Positions 7,594-14,452 of a DNA stretch of 14,452 nt are shown here, in pieces. The translations under genes and the position numbers were made by a program. The stretch lies in the NCBI GenBank assembly GCA_030682595.1, contig JAUXNZ010000108.1, positions 1 to 14,452 on the forward strand, in the 5' to 3' direction. The notes below the pieces were generated by a model, which had not been told where the DNA came from, made no database searches, and saw only the letters and a list, made by a program, of their open reading frames with translations. Every line of letters starts with the position of its first letter. The stretch's first letter is position 1. This DNA is from Rhodocyclaceae bacterium. Lineage in GTDB: Bacteria > Pseudomonadota > Gammaproteobacteria > Burkholderiales > Rhodocyclaceae.

Positions 7594-8283
7594 ATGAGGG
7601 TTTTGCTTGCCGAGGATGACCGCATCATCGCCGATGGTCTGATTCGTGCGCTGCGCGAAGCCAATTACGCCGTCGATCACGTCAACAACGGCGTGGCCGC
7701 CGATAACGCACTCGTCACGCAACACTATGATCTGCTGATCGTTGATCTGGGCCTGCCCAAGATGTCGGGCATGGAAGTGCTGACGCGCTTGCGGGCGCGG
7801 AAGAACAGCGTGCCGGTGCTGATCCTGACCGCGCAGGACGGGCTGGATGACCGGGTGCGCGGGCTGGATGCCGGCGCGGACGATTACCTCACCAAGCCGT
7901 TTGCCCTGCCCGAGCTCGAAGCCCGCGTGCGGGCGCTGACGCGGCGCGGCACCGCCATGCCAAGCCGCATCGAGTTCGGCTGTCTGAGTTACGACCAGAG
8001 CGAGCGCGTCGCCCGCTGCGACGGTGTCATTCTCGACCTGTCGGCTCGCGAACTGGCATTGCTGGAAATCTTGCTGCTCAAGGTGGGGCGGCTGGTCAGC
8101 AAGGACCATCTGGTAGACCATCTGTGCAGTTGGGGCGAGGAGGTGAGCACCAATGCCATCGAGGTCTACATCCATCGCCTGCGCAAGAAGATCGAGGTCG
8201 GCGCGGTGCGCATCAATACCATGCGCGGACTGGGCTACAGCCTGGTGAAAGCCGACCCGGCCAGGCATGACGCGGTCCAGTGA
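7594..8283 (+). CDS. OmpR-family response regulator (TctD/QseB-like)
   Basis: A 229-residue DNA-binding response regulator. The receiver domain (1-118) shows the acidic pocket (E7, D8, D9), phospho-acceptor D51 in VDLGLPKMSG, T79 and K101 (LTKPF). The winged-helix output domain (about 125-219) ends with the typical INTMRGLGYSL. The open frame extends back to 7441. The ATG at 7594 is chosen because it places MRVLLAEDD at the normal receiver N-terminus and follows GGGGGGA. The upstream codons look non-coding. The gene overlaps the sensor kinase by 17 bases. Position between two symporter systems suggests that it controls one or both. Confidence 0.93.
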   Translation: MRVLLAEDDRIIADGLIRALREANYAVDHVNNGVAADNALVTQHYDLLIVDLGLPKMSGMEVLTRLRARKNSVPVLILTAQDGLDDRVRGLDAGADDYLTKPFALPELEARVRALTRRGTAMPSRIEFGCLSYDQSERVARCDGVILDLSARELALLEILLLKVGRLVSKDHLVDHLCSWGEEVSTNAIEVYIHRLRKKIEVGAVRINTMRGLGYSLVKADPARHDAVQ

Positions 8284-9757
8284 CGCCGCGGCGGCGGCAT
8301 TCGCCCCGCCGGTGACTGATGGTCATCTCGCCGCGCCGTACTCGCTGTTTGGCGAGATTCTCGACTGGATGCTGGCGCCGATCCTGTTTTTGTGGCCGCT
8401 GTCGATCGTTGTCACCAACCACGTCGCCAGCCAGATCGCCGACCTGCCGTATGACGGACAACTGGCAACGCGGGTCGCGGCGCTCGTCCGCCAGGTGGAG
8501 GTGCATGGCGTGCCGACCAACGGCAGCCTGCCCCGGGCGTTGTACGACATGTTGCGCGCGGACGAGCACGACACGGTTTATTTTCAGGTGGTCGATGCGC
8601 GGGGCGAACTGCTGGTCGGTGATGGTGACCTCCCCGCGGTAGCGGATCGACAAGCCGCCACCACGCTCGCACTGCGCTACCGTGACGCGGTGTTCAATGG
8701 GGAGGAAGTGCGCATTGCCTATCAATTGCTGCCAGCCGTGACGGGGCGGTCGGCGCTGCTCGTCCAGGTTGCGGAAACGCGCAACAAAAGAAAACAGATT
8801 GCTTCGCGCGTCATCACCGGGGTGCTGTTGCCGCAGTTCGCCATCATTCCACTGGCGGTGATCCTCGTCTGGCTCGGCCTGACGCGCGGTCTGGCGCCGC
8901 TCAACAAGCTGCAATTGCGCATTCGCCAGCGCCGACCGGATGACCTGTCACCGATCGGCATGAAGAACGCGCCCGATGAGGTGCGGCCGGTGATCGCGGC
9001 CCTCAACGACATGATGGCGCGGCTGGCGGACAATCTCGAAGCCCAGCAGCGCTTTATCGACGCGGCCGCCCATCAGTTGAAAACGCCCCTGACCGGGCTG
9101 AAGACCCAGACTGAACTGGCGCTGCGGGAAACCGATCACGACCAGTTACGCGGGTATTTGCAGCGCATCGCCGGCAGTGTCGACCGTGCCGCCCACCTGA
9201 CCAACCAGCTGCTGCAACTGGCGCGCGCCGAGGCCAGTCACGACAAGTCGCGCGCCATGGAACCGGTCGACCTCGAAGCCCTGACGCGGGAGGTCGCCGC
9301 CCACTGCGTGCCGCGCGCCTTGGCGCGTCAGATCGACTTCGGTTTTGAAGCGGCGGGCTCGGCCATGGTTATTTTTGGCGTGCCATTGCTGCTGCGCGAG
9401 ATGATCGACAACCTGATCGACAACGCCATTAAATACACCCCCGCGGGCGGGCGCGTCACCGTGCGTCTGCGCACCGCCCCGACGTGGATTCTGGAGGTCG
9501 AGGACACGGGAATCGGCATCGCCGAGGCTGACCGTGCGCGGGTCTTCGAACGCTTCTATCGCGCTCTGGGCACGGATGTCGATGGCAGCGGGCTGGGACT
9601 CGCCATCGTCCGTGAGATCGCCGAGCTGCATCGCGCCCGCATCGAAATCGAAGCCGGCCCGACGGGACGCGGTACGCTCATCCGCCTGGATTTCGATAAC
9701 ACCACGCGCATAAACCGGGATGGCCCGGCGACGCAAAATGCTGCGTTGCATCAATAA
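8267..9757 (+). CDS. Sensor histidine kinase with 2CSK_N sensor domain (TctE/QseC-like)
   Basis: A 496-residue membrane histidine kinase, partner of the response regulator it overlaps. The first membrane helix (about 31-50, in SLFGEILDWMLAPILFLWPLSIV) and the extracytoplasmic region to about 180 match the two-component sensor kinase N-terminal (2CSK_N) type. A second helix lies at about 184-205, followed by a HAMP-like linker. Catalytic boxes are intact: H box AAHQLKTPL (phospho-acceptor H269), N box REMIDNLIDNAIKYTP (377-392), G1 VEDTGIGI (411-418), F box FERFYR (427-432) and G2 GSGLGLAIV (440-448). TctE-type kinases commonly regulate tricarboxylate or other organic-acid transport, which fits the flanking symporters. 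The ligand is unknown. Confidence 0.93.
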   Translation: MTRSSDAAAAAFAPPVTDGHLAAPYSLFGEILDWMLAPILFLWPLSIVVTNHVASQIADLPYDGQLATRVAALVRQVEVHGVPTNGSLPRALYDMLRADEHDTVYFQVVDARGELLVGDGDLPAVADRQAATTLALRYRDAVFNGEEVRIAYQLLPAVTGRSALLVQVAETRNKRKQIASRVITGVLLPQFAIIPLAVILVWLGLTRGLAPLNKLQLRIRQRRPDDLSPIGMKNAPDEVRPVIAALNDMMARLADNLEAQQRFIDAAAHQLKTPLTGLKTQTELALRETDHDQLRGYLQRIAGSVDRAAHLTNQLLQLARAEASHDKSRAMEPVDLEALTREVAAHCVPRALARQIDFGFEAAGSAMVIFGVPLLLREMIDNLIDNAIKYTPAGGRVTVRLRTAPTWILEVEDTGIGIAEADRARVFERFYRALGTDVDGSGLGLAIVREIAELHRARIEIEAGPTGRGTLIRLDFDNTTRINRDGPATQNAALHQ

Positions 9758-9949
9758 GTTGGCGCTGTTTGTAAGTTTCGCGAAAGGTTCGCGGTTGATC
9801 ATCGCGCCGTTGTCGTAGCGGGTGTTGATTTGGAGTGGACGCAAGAGGTGGCCTGAAACGCGATCGCGCAGACGATCCGGGCCACATCCGTGCCGTGCCG
9901 GTTTGCCTGGGCGCGGTCATCACGCAGCTTGTATCGAGGAGGTCAATCC
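9758..9949. promoter_or_regulatory. Intergenic region before second symporter operon
   Basis: 192 bases with no terminator-like hairpin after the kinase gene, so readthrough into the symporter genes is possible. It contains two perfect 10-bp palindromes, TTTCGCGAAA (9776-9785) and CGCGATCGCG (9859-9868), either of which could be a regulator site. It ends with a strong ribosome site, GAGGAGGT (9936-9943). No convincing -35/-10 pair was seen. Confidence 0.4.
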
Positions 9950-10213
9950 ATGCAGCTCACTGAAAAGCACAAGGAATACTGGCAGCGCAATCTGAAATTG
10001 ACGGGAATTCTGCTCGCCATCTGGTTTGTGGCGACCTTCGTCGTCAGTTGGTACGCCCGCGAACTGAATGAAATCACCATCATCGGCCCGGTGGGCTTCT
10101 ACATGGGCGCCCAGGGCGCCCTGATCATCTACGTGCTGATCATCTGGTTCTATGCGCGTTACATGAACAACCTGGATCAGGAATACGGCGTCCATGAAGG
10201 GGAGGAACAGTAA
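9950..10213 (+). CDS. DUF4212 small subunit of second sodium:solute symporter
   Basis: An 87-residue DUF4212 family membrane protein, paralogous to the one at 7157-7417. It shows EYWQRNLKLTGILLAIWF (9-26), GPVGFYMGAQGA (46-57), two membrane helices (about 17-36 and 52-70) and an acidic tail (NNLDQEYGVHEGEEQ). The start at 9950 is set by GAGGAGGT 6 bases upstream. An in-frame start at 9890 has no ribosome site and would add a non-family extension. The stop overlaps the next start as TAATG (10211-10215), so the two subunits are translationally coupled. It probably stabilises or assists the large subunit. Confidence 0.92.
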   Translation: MQLTEKHKEYWQRNLKLTGILLAIWFVATFVVSWYARELNEITIIGPVGFYMGAQGALIIYVLIIWFYARYMNNLDQEYGVHEGEEQ

Positions 10214-12303
10214 TGGCCACCACCAGCCAGGTACAATTCAACGCCAACCTGAAGCGCTATTACAGCTTCTATACCGGCGGCTTCGTTGCCTTCGTCGTGT
10301 TCGTCGGCATCCTGGAGTGGTTCGGGGTGCCCAACAAGATTCTCGGCTATATCTTCCTCTTTGCCACCGTCATGCTGTATGCCGGCATCGGCTTCATGTC
10401 GAAGACGTCGGAGGTCTCGGAATACTACGTCGCCGGGCGCCGCGTGCCGGCCCTGTTCAACGGCATGGCCACCGGATCGGACTGGATGTCGGCCGCGAGC
10501 TTCATCGGCATGGCGGGCACGCTCTACCTGACCGGCTATGACGGCCTGGCCTTCATCATGGGCTGGACTGGCGGCTACTGTCTCGTCGCCCTGCTGCTTG
10601 CCCCCTACCTGCGCAAGTTCGGGCAATTCACCATTCCCGACTTCCTCGGGGCGCGCTACGGCGGGCATGCGCCGCGTCTGATTGGCGTGTTTGCCGCCGT
10701 GCTGGTGTCCTTCGTCTATGTGGTGGCGCAGATTTACGGCGTCGGCCTCATCACCAGCCGCTTTACCGGACTGGAATTCGCCGTTGGCGTGTTCGTCGGT
10801 CTGGCCGGCATTCTGGTGTGCTCTTTCCTTGGCGGCATGAAGGCGGTCACCTGGACGCAGGTCGCGCAGTACATCATCCTGATCGTCGCCTACATGATTC
10901 CGGTGGTCTGGCTGTCGATGATCCATACCGGCACGCCGATCCCGCAGATTACCGCCTACACGTCCGTGTTGCCCAAGGTGACGGCGCTGGAGAAGGAGTT
11001 CAACGACAAGGCCACGCCCAAGGGCGCGGCCGAAGAGTCGGTGCGCGCCATCTTCCGCGAACGTTCCGCCGCCGCCGATGCCAAGCTGAAAGGTCTGGAA
11101 GCGGGAGGCGCTGGCTACCTCGCCGAGCAGAAGAAAGCCCTGGAAGACGCGGCCGCGGCGCTGAAGGCGGACGCGGCGCCCGACGCCAAGGCCATCGAGG
11201 CCGCGGAGAAGGCCGCCAGGGACTATCCGACCGACCCGGCCAAGGCCAAGGATCAATGGACCAAGGACAAGTCCGGTGCCGCTGCTCGCGCCGGCGCTGT
11301 CAAGTCACACGCCGAACCTTTTGCCGCCAAGGATGAAAAAGCCCGCGGCATTGCCAAGAAGAATTTCCTGGTCCTGGTTTTCTGCCTGATGGTTGGCACG
11401 GCGGCGCTGCCGCACATCCTGATGCGCTTCTACACCACGCCTTCGGTGCAGGAAGCGCGGCGCTCGGTGTTCTGGTCGCTGTTCTTCATTTTCCTGCTCT
11501 ACTTCACCGCGCCGGCGTTGGCCATCCTGGTCAAATTCGAGGTGTACGGCAGTCTCGTCGGCAGCAGTTTTGCCTCGCTGCCCGCCTGGGTAAGCAACTG
11601 GGCGGCGGTGGACAAGACGCTGATGAGTATTGCCGACATCAACAAGGATGGCATCGTCCAGTTGGCGGAAATCGTCATCGGCGGCGACCTGATCGTGTTG
11701 GCCACGCCGGAAATCGCCGGCCTGCCCTACGTGATCTCGGGACTCGTCGCCGCGGGCGGTCTGGCGGCGGCGCTTTCCACCGCTGACGGTCTGCTGCTGA
11801 CCATCGCCAACGCGTTGTCGCATGACGTGTATTACAAAGTCATCGACCCGAACGCGCCGACGACACGTCGCATCGCGGTGTCGAAAGGGCTGCTGCTGGT
11901 GGTAGCCGTGATCGCCGCCTACGTCACCTCGATGAAGCCGGGCGATATTCTGTTCCTGGTCGGCGCGGCTTTCTCGCTGGCGGGCTCGGCCTTCTTCCCG
12001 TCCTTGGTGCTGGGCATTTTCTGGAAACGGGCGAACAAGCTGGGTGCCATTCTCGGCATGACGGTCGGCCTGGGGGTGTGCATGTACTACATGATCCAGA
12101 CCTACCCGTTCTTCGGCATCAATGCCCCGCGCTGGTGGGACATCGCACCGATCGGCGCCGGCATCTTTGGCATTTCGGCGGGTTTCATTGCCTTGATCGT
12201 CGGCACGCTGATCTCCCCCGCGCCAAGCAAGGAAGTGCAGGAACTGGTCGACCATGTGCGCTATCCGAACCTGGAAGGCGACATCGACACTCGGGCTGCT
12301 TAA
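10213..12303 (+). CDS. Sodium:solute symporter large subunit, VC_2705 type, with large soluble insertion
   Basis: A 696-residue SSS-family transporter paralogous to the 601-residue one at 5338-7143. Shared motifs are SEYYVAGRRVPALFNGMA (69-86), SDWMSAASFIGMAG (89-102), GWTGGYCLVALLLAPYLRKFG (117-137), VGTAALPHILMRFY (394-407) and GGLAAALSTADGLLL (515-529; S522/T523 at the second sodium site). Differences: the N-terminus is longer by about 38 residues and probably adds a membrane helix (17-36). An alanine-, lysine- and glutamate-rich helical insertion of roughly 130 residues lies at about 253-383. An EF-hand-like loop, DINKDGIVQLAE (475-486), matches all canonical positions. The ribosome site GGGGAGGA is at 10199-10206. 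Likely a carboxylate transporter; the paralogue may differ in substrate or affinity. Confidence 0.9.
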   Translation: MATTSQVQFNANLKRYYSFYTGGFVAFVVFVGILEWFGVPNKILGYIFLFATVMLYAGIGFMSKTSEVSEYYVAGRRVPALFNGMATGSDWMSAASFIGMAGTLYLTGYDGLAFIMGWTGGYCLVALLLAPYLRKFGQFTIPDFLGARYGGHAPRLIGVFAAVLVSFVYVVAQIYGVGLITSRFTGLEFAVGVFVGLAGILVCSFLGGMKAVTWTQVAQYIILIVAYMIPVVWLSMIHTGTPIPQITAYTSVLPKVTALEKEFNDKATPKGAAEESVRAIFRERSAAADAKLKGLEAGGAGYLAEQKKALEDAAAALKADAAPDAKAIEAAEKAARDYPTDPAKAKDQWTKDKSGAAARAGAVKSHAEPFAAKDEKARGIAKKNFLVLVFCLMVGTAALPHILMRFYTTPSVQEARRSVFWSLFFIFLLYFTAPALAILVKFEVYGSLVGSSFASLPAWVSNWAAVDKTLMSIADINKDGIVQLAEIVIGGDLIVLATPEIAGLPYVISGLVAAGGLAAALSTADGLLLTIANALSHDVYYKVIDPNAPTTRRIAVSKGLLLVVAVIAAYVTSMKPGDILFLVGAAFSLAGSAFFPSLVLGIFWKRANKLGAILGMTVGLGVCMYYMIQTYPFFGINAPRWWDIAPIGAGIFGISAGFIALIVGTLISPAPSKEVQELVDHVRYPNLEGDIDTRAA

Positions 12304-12348
12304 GCGTTACCGGAGGAGGAGGGGGACGCAGTTCCCCCGCGTTTCAAG

Positions 12349-12381
12349 CCGGCCCCACTGCGAAGTGCGGGCCGGTTTTTT
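12349..12381 (+). terminator. Rho-independent terminator of second symporter operon
   Basis: CCGGCCC (12349-12355) pairs with GGGCCGG (12369-12375). Inside that stem, CACT/AGTG pairs around a GCGA tetraloop of the GNRA type, with one bulged C (12368). Six T residues follow (12376-12381). A weaker 7-pair hairpin (12321-12327 with 12331-12337) lies just upstream, after a purine-rich GGAGGAGGA run. Confidence 0.92.
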
Positions 12382-12440
12382 ATCGGCCGTTCCCATGCTG
12401 GCGGCGGTTCGGCAGAGCGCCGTCCCGCCAGCGCCGACTT

Positions 12441-13031
12441 TTAAAACGGGAGTTCTGGAATGAGCTTCATCAGATCAGCGCGTGCGGTGTCCTGCGCCAA
12501 CTTTTTCGCGCGCTTCGGCTCGAAGTCGAGCAGTCTGATGACCACGGGCTTTACTTCATCCGGCCGGTTCGCATGATGCAGTGCCATGCCCAGTTGATAA
12601 AACGCCTCGCCGTTCATCGGTTGCAATTTCACCGCTTCCTGAAACGCGCTGGCCGCGGCGTCGTGCTGACCCAGGCGCGCGTGGGCAAACCCCATGCCGT
12701 ACCAAGCGCGATCCTGCTTCGGGTTCAGGCGCACCGCTTCGTTGAATGCCGCAACCGCTTCCGTCGCCTTGCCGGCACGCTCGCGCACAAAACCCAGGTT
12801 GAACCAGGTGTCGCTCTCAAGCGGCCGTACACCAAGCACCTTCTCATACCAGGACGCCGCGACATCCCAGCGCTGCTTTTCCGCCGCGATGGAGGCCAGA
12901 TGGCGCAACGACTGAAGATCCGCCGGGTTGCTGCGCAACGCCTCGGCATACGCCGCGTAGGCGGTATCGTTTTTACCCAGAAAATGAAACACCCAGCCGC
13001 GGGCATAATGTCGCCAGTGATCGTAATCCAT
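12441..13031 (-). CDS. TPR-repeat protein, five repeats
   Basis: A 196-residue protein made almost wholly of tetratricopeptide repeats. Five 34-residue units lie in exact register at about 5-38, 39-72, 73-106, 107-140 and 141-174. They carry the usual TPR signature (W/L-x2-L/G-x3-A ... A-x3-F/Y-x2-A/V ... P), for example SDTWFNLGFVRERAGKATEA and DRAWYGMGFAHARLGQHDAA. A short capping helix follows (about 175-196). There is no signal peptide or membrane helix, so it is probably a cytoplasmic protein-interaction scaffold. The ribosome site is weak. It is divergent from the small membrane protein at 13070, with 38 bases between, and no terminator was seen after its stop. The partner is unknown. 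Confidence 0.85.
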   Translation of the reverse strand: MDYDHWRHYARGWVFHFLGKNDTAYAAYAEALRSNPADLQSLRHLASIAAEKQRWDVAASWYEKVLGVRPLESDTWFNLGFVRERAGKATEAVAAFNEAVRLNPKQDRAWYGMGFAHARLGQHDAAASAFQEAVKLQPMNGEAFYQLGMALHHANRPDEVKPVVIRLLDFEPKRAKKLAQDTARADLMKLIPELPF

Positions 13032-13069
13032 CGTTGCAGCCGTCCCATTCAGGAAAATTTGAACATACC

Positions 13070-13375
13070 ATGAGTCACCCCGAACTCCTCATCCTCGGCG
13101 CGCTGCGCGCACTGGTCGAAGTTGCCATGCTGTTTCTGATCGGTCAGGGCCTGCTGGCCCTGCTCGCCGGCAGCCGCCGCCACACCAACACCATCTACAA
13201 GGTCTTCGTCATCGTCACCGGACCCGTGTTGAAAATCGTGCGCAAGATTGCGCCGCCGCAGATCATCGACAAACACCTGCCTTTCGTCGCCTTCTTTCTG
13301 CTGTTCTGGCTGTGGATCGGCCTGGCCTGGCTGAAAAAACTGTACTGTGAAGCGAATCTGCTGCAGTGTTTTTGA
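13070..13375 (+). CDS. Small two-helix membrane protein of unknown function
   Basis: A 101-residue protein with two hydrophobic helices (about 13-33 and 70-88). They are joined by a basic segment containing GSRRHTN, GPVLKIVRKIAPP and IDKHLP. The layout of helix, a segment with PVLKIVRKIAPP, then helix is reminiscent of YggT-type proteins, but the similarity is too weak to name it. The start ATG at 13070 is preferred over the in-frame TTG at 13034, which lies almost against the divergent TPR start. The ribosome site is weak (AGGAAA about 13 bases upstream). Its stop codon lies within the -35 box of the tRNA promoter. Confidence 0.65.
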   Translation: MSHPELLILGALRALVEVAMLFLIGQGLLALLAGSRRHTNTIYKVFVIVTGPVLKIVRKIAPPQIIDKHLPFVAFFLLFWLWIGLAWLKKLYCEANLLQCF

Positions 13376-13400
13376 CGTGACAGCTGAGTGTCACTATAAT
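13372..13400 (+). promoter_or_regulatory. Sigma-70 promoter of tRNA-Phe
   Basis: TTGACG (13372-13377) and TATAAT (13395-13400) are separated by exactly 17 bases, a near-perfect consensus promoter. Initiation would fall near 13407, about 8 bases before the tRNA. The spacer contains an inverted repeat, GTGACA (13377-13382) / TGTCAC (13389-13394). The -35 overlaps the stop of the preceding gene. Confidence 0.85.
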
Positions 13401-13414
13401 CCGCCGTTCTTTAT

Positions 13415-13490
<76 letters not shown>

Positions 13491-13497
13491 GAATTTC

Positions 13498-13525
13498 AAG
13501 GGCTTAGCTTCGGCTAGGCCCTTTT
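13498..13525 (+). terminator. Rho-independent terminator of tRNA-Phe
   Basis: GGGCTTAGC (13500-13508) pairs with GCTAGGCCC (13513-13521) around a UUCG tetraloop. There are 9 pairs with one wobble, extended by AA/TT, and T residues follow at 13522-13525. It lies 7 bases after the tRNA. The integrase stop codon, read on the other strand, is inside the stem (13514-13516). Confidence 0.88.
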
Positions 13526-14452
13526 CATTTGGTGACCGTGAGAAAAACGTGAAATAGGAATCACGTTTTGCCCAGAGCTTCCCTCGATCCTGGCAGCGGC
13601 TATGGCCAAGTGTTCTGTAGCAAACTTGGCATAGCGATCCACCATTGACCGCGTTTTCCAACCACCTAACTCTTTGAGCTCGTCGCAACTGGTGCCAGCC
13701 TGACGATGCCAGGAGGCCCAGGTGTGGCGGAGGTCGTGAAACCGGAAGTCCTCAAGTTCTGCCCTCTTCAATGCAGCGAACCAGGCGGTGCTACTGACAT
13801 TTGCCTTGATCGGTTCGCCACGGAAGGTAAAGCAATACTGCGGATGCTTCCCGACCTGCTCTTCAAGTACGGCTAATGAATCATGATTCAACGGAACGCC
13901 TCGCGGCGTGCCATTCTTGGTTTGGTTGAGCCAAGCGGTGCTGCGCTTCAGGTCCACCCGATTCCATTCCAAGCCAAGAATCTCCCGCGCACGACAGCCG
14001 GTCGACAGGGCAAAACGGACAATGGCCGCCAGATGAGGGGGGCAGACCGCGATAAGCCGATCCGCATCCTCTTTGGTTAACCAACGATCCCGCTCCACTT
14101 CACCGGAAAGCAAACGGATTTTCGGTACGCTATCCAACCACTGCCACTCATCGCGAGCCATGCGCAACAGGCTGCGTAAAGTGGCAAGGTAGCGGTTAAC
14201 CGTTGCCGGCATGTTCCCCTTCCGAGTTTCGCCCTGAATAATCGACCAGACCACATCACCGTTGATCTGATCAAGCATCAGGTTTCCCAGATAGGGATGC
14301 AAGTTGCGGCAAATCCGTTGCACATCCCGATAACTACGAAGCCTTGCCTTGACTTCCAGATACCGCACGACGGCTTCTTGCCATGAGCGTTGCCGCTTGA
14401 TGCCGAAATGGAACTCGCGATAAGCCTCTAACCTGATCTTCGCGAGTAACGC
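13514..14452 (-). CDS. Tyrosine recombinase / phage-type integrase (5' end beyond window)
   Basis: A site-specific recombinase open to the right window edge, with 312 residues visible. The visible N-terminal part (KIRLEAYREFHFG..., VVRYLEVKARLRSYRDVQRI) is the SAM-like core-binding domain. Catalytic residues are present: Arg in STGCRAREILGLEW (codon 13993-13991), Lys in QTKNGTPRGVPL (13918-13916), HDLRHTW (His at 13738-13736, Arg at 13729-13727), Trp in LGGWKTRSMVDRY at the His/Trp position, and nucleophile Tyr in RYAKF (13633-13631). A possible internal GTG start at 14368 is not preferred because family-like sequence continues upstream. It is transcribed towards tRNA-Phe, and its stop lies in the tRNA terminator. 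Base composition is lower in GC than the rest of the window, consistent with transfer. Confidence 0.93.
   Translation of the reverse strand, partial: ALLAKIRLEAYREFHFGIKRQRSWQEAVVRYLEVKARLRSYRDVQRICRNLHPYLGNLMLDQINGDVVWSIIQGETRKGNMPATVNRYLATLRSLLRMARDEWQWLDSVPKIRLLSGEVERDRWLTKEDADRLIAVCPPHLAAIVRFALSTGCRAREILGLEWNRVDLKRSTAWLNQTKNGTPRGVPLNHDSLAVLEEQVGKHPQYCFTFRGEPIKANVSSTAWFAALKRAELEDFRFHDLRHTWASWHRQAGTSCDELKELGGWKTRSMVDRYAKFATEHLAIAAARIEGSSGQNVIPISRFSHGHQMKRA

Larger units (their letters stand above)
13491..14452. mobile_element. Left edge of an integrated element at tRNA-Phe
   Basis: An integrase gene starting immediately beyond a tRNA 3' end and pointing at it, with a drop in GC (two sampled 60-base rows at 13621 and 14221 are each about 48%, against about 72% in the row at 9241), is the standard layout of a tRNA-integrated prophage or genomic island. 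The attachment core would lie in the tRNA 3' part (roughly 13450-13490). The far end and cargo are outside the window, so the element type is unknown. Confidence 0.72.

Noticed and set aside
11305..12255. 316-codon minus-strand open frame opposite the second symporter
   Set aside because: Shadow frame of the same composition type as the others, with no motif.
12078..13073. 331-codon plus-strand open frame spanning the symporter end and TPR gene
   Set aside because: It crosses a terminator and is antisense to a protein with five exact 34-residue TPR units.

Overview
The window is about 14.5 kb of GC-rich bacterial chromosome. GC richness, protein families and gene arrangement suggest a betaproteobacterium, perhaps Rhodocyclales or Nitrosomonadales. 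That placement rests on gene style alone and no taxonomic marker gene is present.

Region 1 (1-4885, + strand) is a tightly overlapping osmoprotection operon. It holds the tail of an MscS-type mechanosensitive channel, a trehalose-6-phosphate synthase (OtsA) carrying an N-terminal two-helix membrane sensor-like module, a trehalose-6-phosphate phosphatase (OtsB) and a family-15 glycoside hydrolase. The hydrolase reading frame is broken by a single in-frame TGA at 3515-3517. The channel would release solutes on hypo-osmotic shock, OtsA and OtsB would make trehalose, and the GH15 enzyme would probably act on trehalose or a related glucan. A small three-helix membrane protein of unknown function (4892-5242, - strand) converges on this operon with a 6-base gap.

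Region 2 (5256-12381) is a carboxylate-uptake locus with a notable layout. A TctD/TctE-like two-component system (response regulator 7594-8283, histidine kinase 8267-9757, + strand) is flanked by two complete two-gene sodium:solute symporter systems of the VC_2705 type. Each has a DUF4212 small subunit followed by the large transporter. One system is divergent (7417 down to 5338, - strand, ending in tandem hairpins and a terminator). The other lies downstream on the + strand (9950-12303, ending in a terminator). The two large subunits differ in their N-terminus and in a large soluble insertion. Both carry an EF-hand-like Asp-x-Asn-x-Asp-Gly loop at a corresponding place.

Region 3 (12441-13375) has a five-repeat TPR protein (- strand) and a divergent small two-helix membrane protein (+ strand).

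Region 4 (13372-14452) is a tRNA-Phe(GAA) gene with a near-consensus sigma-70 promoter whose 17-bp spacer is filled by an inverted repeat, followed by a UUCG-loop terminator. A tyrosine recombinase runs off the right edge and points back at the tRNA. It is visibly less GC-rich than the rest of the window. This is the classical signature of the edge of an integrated element that used the 3' end of tRNA-Phe as its attachment site.

No CRISPR array, rRNA or insertion sequence was seen, and no intergenic stretch exceeds 300 bases.
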